Shown here piece by piece: positions 1 to 6,362 of a DNA stretch of 7,388 nt. A model generated the notes under the pieces. It ran no database searches, was not told the DNA's origin, and was given only the letters and a program-made list of their open reading frames with translations. This stretch comes from Deltaproteobacteria bacterium (lineage in GTDB: Bacteria; Desulfobacterota; Binatia; Binatales; Binataceae), in assembly GCA_021780585.1 (NCBI GenBank), contig JAJXYM010000145.1, forward strand, positions 1-7,388, written 5' to 3'. The position numbers were made by a program, and so were the translations under genes. The stretch's first letter is position 1, and the number at the start of each line of letters is the position of its first letter.

Positions 1-1
1 C

Positions 2-670
2 ATTGTCGATCTGCCCGGTTCGCCCGGCGCGAAAATTGCCGAGAGTCTCGGCGAACGCGGCCTGTTCACCCCCGCCGACGTGGTCTCGGGCGAGGCGGTC
101 GAGGCGGCGATCGCCGCCGCCGTCAAGCGCTTCGGCACGCTGCATCTCGCCGTCAATTGTGCGGGAGTGGGCCGCGCGATGCGCACGGTCAGCAAAGAGG
201 GGCCGCATTCGCTCGACCTGTTCGCCAAGGTCGTTCAGATCAATTTGATCGGCACCTTCAACATGATTCGACTGGCGGCGAATCAGATGGCGAAGAATTC
301 GCCCAACCGCGAAGGCGAGCGCGGCGTAATTATCAACACGGCCTCGATCGCCGCTTTCGACGGTCAGATCGGACAGGCCGCCTACTCCGCCTCCAAGGCC
401 GGCGTGGTCGGGATGACGCTGCCGATCGCGCGCGATCTGGCCTCGTTCGGGATTCGCGTCTGCACGATCGCGCCGGGCACCTTCGACACGCCGATGCTGG
501 CGCTGCTGCCGGAGCCGGCGCGCAAGGCCCTGGGCGCGCAGATTCCGTTTCCGCCGCGCCTCGGCCGGCCCGAGGAGTACGCCTCGCTGGCGTGTGAGAT
601 CGCGCGCAACCCGATGCTGAACGGCGAGACGATCCGGCTCGACGGCGCGCTGCGGATGGCGCCGCGCTGA
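2..670 (+). CDS. SDR-family dehydrogenase, HSD17B10 / type II 3-hydroxyacyl-CoA dehydrogenase-like (5' partial)
   Basis: A short-chain dehydrogenase/reductase, probably an NAD-dependent 3-hydroxyacyl-CoA dehydrogenase acting in fatty-acid or branched-chain acyl-CoA oxidation in the cytoplasm. The reading frame is open from position 2, so the start codon and the TGxxxGxG nucleotide-binding loop lie upstream of the window. By comparison with human HSD17B10 about 35-40 N-terminal residues are missing. What is visible follows that family closely: the IVDLP strand at the edge, then PADV, the NCAG motif (Asn codon at 155), the catalytic Ser in NTASIAAF (codon 344), and YSASK with catalytic Tyr (codon 383) and Lys (codon 395). 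The 13-residue Ser-to-Tyr spacing matches the family. It continues with GMTLPIARDLA, IAPGTFDTPML, and a C-terminal LNGETIRLDGALRM segment. A GTG at 80 could be taken as a start, but homology continues upstream of it. The exact acyl substrate cannot be told from sequence. A hairpin about 30 bp after the stop separates it from dnaE. Confidence 0.9.
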   Translation: MVDLPGSPGAKIAESLGERGLFTPADVVSGEAVEAAIAAAVKRFGTLHLAVNCAGVGRAMRTVSKEGPHSLDLFAKVVQINLIGTFNMIRLAANQMAKNSPNREGERGVIINTASIAAFDGQIGQAAYSASKAGVVGMTLPIARDLASFGIRVCTIAPGTFDTPMLALLPEPARKALGAQIPFPPRLGRPEEYASLACEIARNPMLNGETIRLDGALRMAPR

Positions 671-700
671 GTTTCCGCCCGACGGCGTCCGCTATCCGGC

Positions 701-752
701 CACGGAGGCGTTTCCGCATCGCGCGGGCGCTTCCGTGGGTTTCACTTTCTTT
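701..752 (+). terminator. Terminator-like hairpin after the SDR gene
   Basis: CACGGAGGCG (701-710) pairs with CGCTTCCGTG (728-737): ten pairs, one of them a G-T wobble. Inside the loop CCGC (714-717) can pair with GCGG (723-726), lengthening the helix. A T-rich but interrupted tract follows (740-752). It lies 30 bp after the SDR stop, where a terminator is expected. The U-tract is broken by C, A and C, so efficiency is uncertain. Confidence 0.45.
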
Positions 753-774
753 GCGGACCCGCTGCCGCGCGTCA

Positions 775-804
775 CGATAGTTGCGCAAAAAATCGCAACT
801 ATCG
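775..804. repeat. Perfect 11-bp inverted repeat with A-rich 8-nt spacer
   Basis: CGATAGTTGCG (775-785) and CGCAACTATCG (794-804) are exact reverse complements separated by CAAAAAAT. No T-tract follows on either strand, so it does not look like an intrinsic terminator. It lies about 145 bp upstream of the TATAAT box assigned to dnaE, in a stretch otherwise free of coding signal. It could be an operator for a dimeric regulator, a structured RNA element, or part of the end of the upstream transcript. From 805 to 925 I see nothing further that I can support. Confidence 0.55.
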
Positions 805-948
805 CGCCGCGCGGCGCGGTTGGCCTGCCCGCCCCGCCGATAAAAAATCCACAGCTCGGCGTGAATCCATGCCGCGCCTGTGGGCGAATCGCCGCCGGCT
901 TGTGAAGAATCGTCGCCGGCGCAAGCTCCGGCCGGTCCGCCGCCGCGC

Positions 949-954
949 TATAAT
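949..954 (+). promoter_or_regulatory. Candidate -10 box of the dnaE promoter
   Basis: TATAAT matches the sigma-70 -10 consensus exactly and stands out in a GC-rich background. It lies 71 bp before the dnaE ATG, which would give a leader of about 65 nt. No good -35 hexamer is present 16-18 bp upstream (the region reads CTCCGG), and there is no TGn extension, so only the -10 half is supported. Confidence 0.4.
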
Positions 955-1006
955 CCGCCCGGAGCGCGGCGCGATTGCGTCGCGCCAGTCCGCGCCGGCG
1001 TCACGC

Positions 1007-1013
1007 GGGAGGA
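1007..1013 (+). promoter_or_regulatory. Ribosome binding site of dnaE
   Basis: GGGAGGA is a strong Shine-Dalgarno sequence 12 nt before ATG 1026, slightly farther than usual. It favours this ATG over the in-frame TTG at 975, which would place this purine tract inside the coding region and add 17 basic, non-conserved residues ahead of the PHP domain. Confidence 0.6.
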
Positions 1014-1025
1014 TCGGTTTTCGCC

Positions 1026-4000
1026 ATGAGCTTCGTCCATCTGCATGTCCATACGCAGTACAGCCTGCTCGACGGGGCCAACAAAATCGGTCCGCTGATC
1101 GAGCACGCCAAGCGCTCCGGGATGCCCGCGCTGGCGATCACCGATCACGGCAATATGTTCGGCGCGGTCGAATTTTTCTCCAAGGCGCGCGCCGCCGGAA
1201 TCAAGCCGATTATCGGCTGCGAGGCCTATCTCGCGCCCGGCAAGCGCACCGATCGGTCGCAGACGGCGCGCGGCGACGACTTCGAGGCGGGCGGCAATTT
1301 CCATCTGATCCTGCTCGCGCAAAACCGTATCGGCTACCGCAACCTGTGCCGGCTGTTGACGGCGGCTTACAAGGAAGGGCTGTACTACAAGCCGCGTATC
1401 GACAAGGAGATTCTCGCCGAGTGCGGGGAGGGCCTGATCGTGCTCTCCGGATGCCTTTCCGGCGAGATTGCGCGCGCCCTGCGCGCCGATCGGATGGACC
1501 GCGCGCGCGAGGCGGCGGAATGGTACGCGCGCGCCTTTCCCGATCGCTTCTATCTCGAATTGCAGGATAACCGCCTGCACGGTCCCTTCAACGACAGGCT
1601 GCGGGAAATTGGCCGCCAGGTCGGATTGCCGCTGGTCGCGACCAACGATTGCCACTATCTCAATCGCGACGACGCCAAGGCCCATGAGGTACTGCTCTGC
1701 ATCCAGACTGGCAAGACGCTCGCCGACGAAACCCGCTGGCGTTTCGACACCGACGAGCTTTACGTCAAGACTCCCGCCGAGATGGCGGCGGCGTTCGGCG
1801 CGGATTCGGAGGCGGTGCGCAACAGCGTCGCGATCGCCGAGCGAGTCGATTTCGAATTCGAATCCGGCAAATTCCACTTCCCGCTCTATCGCCCGCCGGG
1901 GCGGCGCGACGACTTGAGCGAGGACGAGCTGGCCGCGCTGCTCGAGGCGCGCGTGCGCGAGGGTCTCGACGATCGCCTGCGCGAACTCGGCGCGCGGCGC
2001 GGCGACTTCGATCAGACGCCCTATCGCGAACGGCTCGACCGCGAGTTGCCGGTAATCCGCGAGATGGGCTTTTCGGGCTACATGCTGATCGTCGCCGACT
2101 TTATCGGCCACGCCCGATCGCTCGATATTCCGGTCGGCCCCGGCCGCGGCTCCGTCGTCGGCAGTCTGGTCTCGTACGCGCTCCGGATCACCGAGGTCGA
2201 TCCGATCGAGCATAAGCTGTTGTTCGAGCGCTGGCTGAATCCGGGACGGCGCTCGATGCCGGATATCGACGTCGATTTCTGCTTCGAGCGGCGCGACGAA
2301 GTGATCAACTACGTGCGCCGCAAGTACGGCGACGATCGCGTCGCGCAGATCATCACGTTCGGCACGATCAAGGGCAAGCAGGCGATCCGCGACGTCGGCC
2401 GCGTGCTGGGAATGTCGTTCGCCGAGACCGACCGCATCGTCAAGCTCTATCCGGCGCCCAAGCAGGGACGCGATTTTCCGCTCAAGGACGCGCTCGAGAT
2501 GGAGCCGCGGCTGAAGGCCGAGCGCGATAAATTTCCCGAGCTGTTCGAATTCGCCTTCAAGCTCGAAGGATTGCTGCGCCACGCCTCGCGCCATGCCGCC
2601 GGCGTGGTGATATCGGACCTGCCGCTGACCGACCTCGCGCCGCTCTACGTCGACAAGGAAAAGTCCGAGGACGCGGTTTCGATCACGCAGTATTCGATGA
2701 AGGGCGTCGAGGAAATCGGACTGATCAAGTTCGACTTCCTCGCGCTCAAGAACCTGACGCTGATCGCCAACACGGTCGAGCTGATCCGGCAAAGCGGCGC
2801 CGAACCGCCCGACCTGAATCGGCTCAAACTCGACGATCCCGAAAGCTACCGCCTGCTCGCGCGCGGCGACACCGTCGGCGTCTTCCAGATGGAAGGCTCC
2901 GGGATGCGCCGCTTCCTGACCGAGCTCAAGCCGTCGTCGTTCGAGGACGTAATCGCGGCGATCTCGCTGTTCCGGCCGGGCACGCTCGACGCCGGGATGG
3001 TCGATCCGTTTATCCATCGCAAGCACGGCAAGGAGCCGGTCGAATACGACCATCCGCTGCTCGAACCGGTTTTGCGCGACACCTATGGCGTGATCATCTA
3101 TCAGGAGCAGGTGATGCGCGCGGCGCAGGCGTTGGCCGGCTACACCCTCGAGGAAGCCGATATCCTGCGCGCAGCGATGGGCAAGAAGCAGCTTGCCGTG
3201 ATGGAGCGGGAGCGCGAGCGGTTCGTCGGCGGCGCGGTCAAGAACGGGGTCGCCAAGGCGCTGGCGGAATCGATCTTCGAAAAAATCCAGACCTTCGCCT
3301 CCTACGGCTTCAATCGCTCGCACGCCGCCGCCTACGCGCTGACGACCTACACCACCGCCTTCCTCAAGGCGCACTATCCGCGCGAATTCATGGCGGCGCT
3401 GATGTCGCTCGACATGGACGACGCCGGCAAGACCTACAAGAATATCGCGGCGCTGCGCGAGATGCGGATCGCGATCCTGCCGCCCGACGTCAACCATAGC
3501 CGGGTCAAATTCACCGTCTCGGGCGAGGCGATCCGCTTCGGTCTCGGCGCGATTCGCGGGGTCGGCGCGAAGACCGCCGAGGAAATTATCGCGGTGCGCG
3601 AACGTTCCGGCGAATTCAGGGGAATCGCGGATTTCTGCACGCGGGTCGGCACCCAGATCGTGAATCGCCGGGTGCTCGAAGCGCTGGTCAAGGCGGGCGC
3701 TTTCGATTTCGCCGACGCGGGCCGCGCCGCCATGATCGCGACCGTTGAGGACGCGCTCAAGCTCGCCCAGCGCGCCGAATCCGACGCCGCGCGCAATCAG
3801 ATCGGCCTGTTCGGCAAAAGCGCCGAAGCGCCCGCCTTGCAGCCGCGCGAGGCGGTCGCGGAATGGCCGCAAAAGGAGATGCTCAAGTACGAGAAGGAGA
3901 CGCTCGGCTTTTATATCACCGCTCATCCACTGGACAAGTACGATCGCGAGCTGCGCCGGATCGGCAAACTGACCACCGCCGATTTGGCCGCCGCGCCCGA

Positions 4001-4502
4001 CGGCAGCCAGGTGCGGCTCGCCGGCGTGGTCCAGGCGGTCAAGCTCAAGAACGCCAAGTCCGGCAAGCGCTACGCCACCTTCTCGCTCGAAGACCGCGAG
4101 GGCGTGGTCGAGTGTATCGCCTGGCCCGAGACCTACCAGAAATTCGAGACGCTGATCATGGGCGACGAGCCATTGGTCGCCAAGGGCAAGCTCGACGTCG
4201 ACGACGAGCGCGCGCAGATCATCCTCGACGAATTGCGCCCGATCGCGGTCGCGCTGACCGACGCGGTGCGCGAGGTGCGGATCCACGCGCCGCGCGACCT
4301 GCTCGTCAACGGCGAGATGGAGCGGTTGAAAGATCTTCTGCGCCGCTACAACGGCAACTCAATCACCTATCTGCATCTGGATTTCGACGACGGCCGCGAA
4401 GCGGTCTTCCTGCTCGGAGACGGCTATCGGGTCGCGCCGACCGAGGCGTTCGTCGCCGAGCTCGAGCAATTGATCGCCGCCGGCGCCGTGGTGTTGCGTT
4501 AG
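1026..4502 (+). CDS. dnaE: DNA polymerase III subunit alpha (DnaE)
   Basis: Catalytic subunit of the replicative DNA polymerase III holoenzyme, 1158 residues, close to E. coli DnaE (1160). The start at ATG 1026 gives MSFVHLHVHTQYSLLDG, the typical PHP-domain N-terminus. The PHP domain (about 1-280) carries a full set of likely metal ligands: H7, H9, D16, H41, E66, H93, C143, D208 and H210. The C-family polymerase core follows, with GRGS at 373-376 and catalytic aspartates D413 and D415 (PDIDVDF) and D570 (KFDF). The fingers and clamp-binding region come next, then a helix-hairpin-helix near 835-860. QIGLF at 925-929 fits the beta-clamp-binding pentapeptide. An OB fold lies at about 997-1075, and a C-terminal tau-interaction region ends the protein. 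It appears complete, with no frameshift. It is transcribed alone: the next gene is convergent. The intact PHP ligands suggest, by analogy with Thermus and mycobacterial enzymes, a metal-dependent 3'-5' proofreading activity; that is inference. Confidence 0.98.
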   Translation: MSFVHLHVHTQYSLLDGANKIGPLIEHAKRSGMPALAITDHGNMFGAVEFFSKARAAGIKPIIGCEAYLAPGKRTDRSQTARGDDFEAGGNFHLILLAQNRIGYRNLCRLLTAAYKEGLYYKPRIDKEILAECGEGLIVLSGCLSGEIARALRADRMDRAREAAEWYARAFPDRFYLELQDNRLHGPFNDRLREIGRQVGLPLVATNDCHYLNRDDAKAHEVLLCIQTGKTLADETRWRFDTDELYVKTPAEMAAAFGADSEAVRNSVAIAERVDFEFESGKFHFPLYRPPGRRDDLSEDELAALLEARVREGLDDRLRELGARRGDFDQTPYRERLDRELPVIREMGFSGYMLIVADFIGHARSLDIPVGPGRGSVVGSLVSYALRITEVDPIEHKLLFERWLNPGRRSMPDIDVDFCFERRDEVINYVRRKYGDDRVAQIITFGTIKGKQAIRDVGRVLGMSFAETDRIVKLYPAPKQGRDFPLKDALEMEPRLKAERDKFPELFEFAFKLEGLLRHASRHAAGVVISDLPLTDLAPLYVDKEKSEDAVSITQYSMKGVEEIGLIKFDFLALKNLTLIANTVELIRQSGAEPPDLNRLKLDDPESYRLLARGDTVGVFQMEGSGMRRFLTELKPSSFEDVIAAISLFRPGTLDAGMVDPFIHRKHGKEPVEYDHPLLEPVLRDTYGVIIYQEQVMRAAQALAGYTLEEADILRAAMGKKQLAVMERERERFVGGAVKNGVAKALAESIFEKIQTFASYGFNRSHAAAYALTTYTTAFLKAHYPREFMAALMSLDMDDAGKTYKNIAALREMRIAILPPDVNHSRVKFTVSGEAIRFGLGAIRGVGAKTAEEIIAVRERSGEFRGIADFCTRVGTQIVNRRVLEALVKAGAFDFADAGRAAMIATVEDALKLAQRAESDAARNQIGLFGKSAEAPALQPREAVAEWPQKEMLKYEKETLGFYITAHPLDKYDRELRRIGKLTTADLAAAPDGSQVRLAGVVQAVKLKNAKSGKRYATFSLEDREGVVECIAWPETYQKFETLIMGDEPLVAKGKLDVDDERAQIILDELRPIAVALTDAVREVRIHAPRDLLVNGEMERLKDLLRRYNGNSITYLHLDFDDGREAVFLLGDGYRVAPTEAFVAELEQLIAAGAVVLR

Positions 4503-4526
4503 AGGAGCCTCCGCATAAGGGCTATC

Positions 4527-4593
4527 CTGTCATTCTGAGCGCAGCGAAGAATCCCGGGATTCTTCACTGCGCGGACTCCGTTCAGAATGACGG
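4527..4593. repeat. 67-bp nested palindromic element (REP/MITE-like) between convergent genes
   Basis: Outer arms GTCATTCTGA (4529-4538) and TCAGAATGAC (4582-4591) are perfect complements, extended by a wobble and a C-G pair to 4527/4593. Inside, GCGCAG (4539-4544) pairs with CTGCGC (4567-4572), and 4546-4565 is the perfect 20-bp palindrome GAAGAATCCCGGGATTCTTC. Only one C-A mismatch (4545/4566) and a 9-nt one-sided bulge (4573-4581) interrupt the fold. The sequence TGTCATTCTGAGCG...GAAGAATC resembles a dispersed intergenic repeat I recall from several high-GC environmental bacteria. It sits between the 3' ends of dnaE and the minus-strand small gene and could also end transcription from both sides. 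No transposase is present, so any mobility would be in trans. Confidence 0.75.
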
Positions 4594-4639
4594 CCTGACC
4601 GGCGCGGGGATACCCTGGCGGCGGCGCGGGCGATCGGCG

Positions 4640-4843
4640 TCAGGGTTTTTTGCCGGTAATCGTGTTGGTTACCAGATTCCCCGAGCCGACGGCGCGCCCC
4701 TGATGGTCGTAGGTGCGATCGAACGATTTATCGTAGCGGCCGGTGTATTGGCGCTTTTCGTTGTACGCGCGCTCGGTCTTGCCGTCGTCGTCGAGAAACC
4801 CGATCGTGCGGCCGAAAATATCCTTGAGCGTCTTGCGGGCCAT
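4640..4843 (-). CDS. Small repeat-motif protein of unknown function (67 aa)
   Basis: I do not recognise a named family, but this looks like a real gene. ATG at 4843 is preceded on the minus strand by GGAGG (4857-4853) with 9-nt spacing, the best Shine-Dalgarno match after dnaE. The protein is hydrophilic, without signal peptide or membrane segment. It repeats a short unit: DIFGRTIG (residues 8-15), a degenerate NEKRQYTG (28-35) and DHQGRAVG (46-53), with a period of 18-20 residues, followed by GSGNLV. Tyr-Asp pairs (YD at 37-38 and 45-46) precede turns, so a small stack of beta-hairpins is plausible. I have a general impression of similar YDxxGRxxG small proteins in anaerobic and deltaproteobacterial genomes, all hypothetical. 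It is convergent with dnaE, divergent from hflX and monocistronic. The role is unknown. Confidence 0.75.
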   Translation of the reverse strand: MARKTLKDIFGRTIGFLDDDGKTERAYNEKRQYTGRYDKSFDRTYDHQGRAVGSGNLVTNTITGKKP

Positions 4844-4965
4844 GCGCTGGCGCCTCCGCGCGGGCTTGACAGCGATTCGTTGAACTTTATGTGACTACGC
4901 TATCATCGTGCGGCGCGACGCGCGAGCGTGGGAAATCCTATGAGAGCATGGATAAAACTCTTCCC

Positions 4966-4994
4966 TTAGAAGGACGTTCGAATTTTGCTACAAT
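4966..4994 (+). promoter_or_regulatory. Candidate extended -10 promoter of hflX
   Basis: TGCTACAAT (4986-4994) matches the extended -10 pattern TGnTATAAT with one substitution. A weak -35 candidate, TTAGAA (4966-4971), lies 17 bp upstream of TACAAT. Transcription would begin near 5001, leaving a leader of about 27 nt that contains AAGGAGA. This fits translation starting at 5028. A second -35-like TTGACA occurs farther upstream at 4866-4871 with no convincing partner -10 (TATGTG at 16 bp); I did not annotate it separately. Confidence 0.45.
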
Positions 4995-5013
4995 TTCAGG
5001 AGGGCTTTCGCCC

Positions 5014-5020
5014 AAGGAGA
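5014..5020 (+). promoter_or_regulatory. Ribosome binding site that points to a CTG start for hflX
   Basis: AAGGAGA is a near-perfect Shine-Dalgarno sequence placed 7 nt before the in-frame CTG at 5028. No ATG, GTG or TTG occurs in this frame between the upstream stop (4953-4955) and TTG 5091. TTG 5091 itself has only GTCGGCG-type sequence before it, without a Shine-Dalgarno match. Confidence 0.55.
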
Positions 5021-5027
5021 ATCGCCT

Positions 5028-6320
5028 CTGGCAGTCACACAGACTCCGTCGCTTGAACAGGCCGAACGCGCGATTCTGGTCGGCGTTGAGTTGAACGCGT
5101 CCAACTCGATCGCCAGCGACGATTCGCTGGCGGAACTGGGCGCGCTCGCCGAAAGCGCCGGCGCCGCGGTCGCCGGTCAAATCCAGCAGAAGCTGAAAAA
5201 TGTCGATCCACGCACCTTTATCGGCCGCGGCAAGACCGCCGAAGTGCGCGAGCTGGCGAGCCAGCAGGGCGCGACGGTCGCGATTTTCGACGACGCGCTG
5301 ACGCCGGCGCAGGCGCGCAATCTCGAAACCGAGCTCAAGCTGCGCGTGATCGATCGCAGCCAGTTGATTCTGGATATTTTCGCCCAGCGGGCGCGCACGC
5401 TGGAAGGCAAGCTCCAGGTCGAAATCGCGCAATTGAGCTATCTGCAGCCGCGCTTGACCCGCCAATGGGGCCATCTGTCGCGCCAGACGGGCGGGTCGGG
5501 AGCGGGCGGCGGCAGGATCGGCACGCGCGGTCCCGGCGAAACCCAGCTCGAAGTCGACCGCCGCCGCGTGCGCGAACGGCTGACGCGCCTGCGCGCCCGC
5601 CTCGGCGAGGTCGAGCGCACGCGCTCGATTCAGCGCCAGCGGCGGCTCGCAGTGCCCTATCCGACGGTCGCGCTGGTCGGCTACACCAACTCCGGCAAAT
5701 CCACCCTGATGAACGCGCTGACCGGCGCCGGGGTCGAAGCCGCGGACCGGCCGTTTTCGACGCTCGATCCGACGATTCGGCGGCTCGCGCTGCCCGGCCG
5801 GCTCTCCGTGATGCTGGCCGACACGGTGGGCTTTATCCATCGCCTGCCCCATCTGCTGGTCGACGCCTTCAAGGCGACGCTCGAAGAGGTGCGCACTGCC
5901 GATCTGCTGCTGCACGTGGTCGACGCCAGTTCGCCCCTGATGGCCGAACGGATCGAGGTGGTCGATCGGGTGCTCGAGGAGATCGGCGCGGGCGCGGCGC
6001 CGCGGCTGGTCGTGATGAACAAGACCGACCTGATGGAATTCGCGCCGCGCGTCACCAACGGCTTTGAAACGGTCGCGGTCTCCGCGCTCCGGAACCTTGG
6101 ACTCGACCGGCTGCTGGAGGCGATCGCGCGGAGCTTCGGCGGTCTGCGCGAGGAGGTCGCGGTGACGCTGGCCGCCGATCGCGGCGACTTGATTGCGATG
6201 GCGCGACGGGACGGCGAAGTGCTAAGCGAAGAATATGGCGACGGCGTGGTCGCGATGCGCGTTCGCGTCAGCCCTCCGGTCGCGGGACGGCTGCGCAAGG
6301 CCGCCCTGGCGGGAGCCTGA
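5028..6320 (+). CDS. hflX: GTPase HflX (ribosome-splitting factor)
   Basis: An OBG/HflX-superfamily GTPase that in E. coli binds the 50S subunit and splits stalled or hibernating ribosomes under stress. With a start at CTG 5028 it has 430 residues, normal for HflX. The N-terminal HflX domain contains FIGRGK (near 64-69) and LDIFAQRA. The glycine-rich linker holds RGPGETQLE (167-175), followed by a helical EVDRRRVRERL segment. The G domain has G1 GYTNSGKS (218-225), switch residues FSTLDPT, G3 DTVGF (265-269), G4 NKTD (331-334) and G5-like SAL, then a C-terminal domain. Start choice: the first conventional codon, TTG 5091, would remove SLEQAERAILVGVEL, which aligns with the beginning of E. coli HflX (GEQAVLVHI). 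The frame upstream has no ATG, GTG or TTG, but CTG 5028 has AAGGAGA 7 nt before it. The function is certain; the exact start is less so. It is probably co-transcribed with the phosphatidyltransferase 42 bp downstream. Confidence 0.95.
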   Translation: MAVTQTPSLEQAERAILVGVELNASNSIASDDSLAELGALAESAGAAVAGQIQQKLKNVDPRTFIGRGKTAEVRELASQQGATVAIFDDALTPAQARNLETELKLRVIDRSQLILDIFAQRARTLEGKLQVEIAQLSYLQPRLTRQWGHLSRQTGGSGAGGGRIGTRGPGETQLEVDRRRVRERLTRLRARLGEVERTRSIQRQRRLAVPYPTVALVGYTNSGKSTLMNALTGAGVEAADRPFSTLDPTIRRLALPGRLSVMLADTVGFIHRLPHLLVDAFKATLEEVRTADLLLHVVDASSPLMAERIEVVDRVLEEIGAGAAPRLVVMNKTDLMEFAPRVTNGFETVAVSALRNLGLDRLLEAIARSFGGLREEVAVTLAADRGDLIAMARRDGEVLSEEYGDGVVAMRVRVSPPVAGRLRKAALAGA

Positions 6321-6362
6321 GCGGCGTCGTTCACGCCGGCGCGATTCGCAGGGTCGCGAGCG

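Noticed and set aside
869..1570. Plus-strand 233-codon frame overlapping the start of dnaE
   Set aside because: Mostly an Arg-rich shadow of dnaE in another frame, with no Shine-Dalgarno sequence of note and no domain.
948..4286. A 1112-codon open frame on the minus strand, antisense to dnaE
   Set aside because: It lies almost wholly inside dnaE. The composition (rich in R, A, E, D, L with no recognisable domain) is what strong GC codon bias produces on the reverse strand. The plus-strand frame has all DnaE motifs.
3863..4894. Plus-strand 343-codon frame running from inside dnaE through the intergenic palindrome and across the small gene
   Set aside because: Arg-rich shadow of dnaE; its tail is antisense to the better supported minus-strand small gene.
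4891..5094. Plus-strand 67-codon frame before hflX, with an internal ATG at 4948, considered as a leader peptide
   Set aside because: It overlaps the conserved N-terminal codons and the SD of hflX, has no good SD of its own, and its start precedes the best promoter candidate.
6322..6338. Short stem CGGCGT/ACGCCG between hflX and the phosphatidyltransferase
   Set aside because: Only six pairs, no T-tract, and such stems are frequent by chance in GC-rich DNA; the two genes are more likely co-transcribed.
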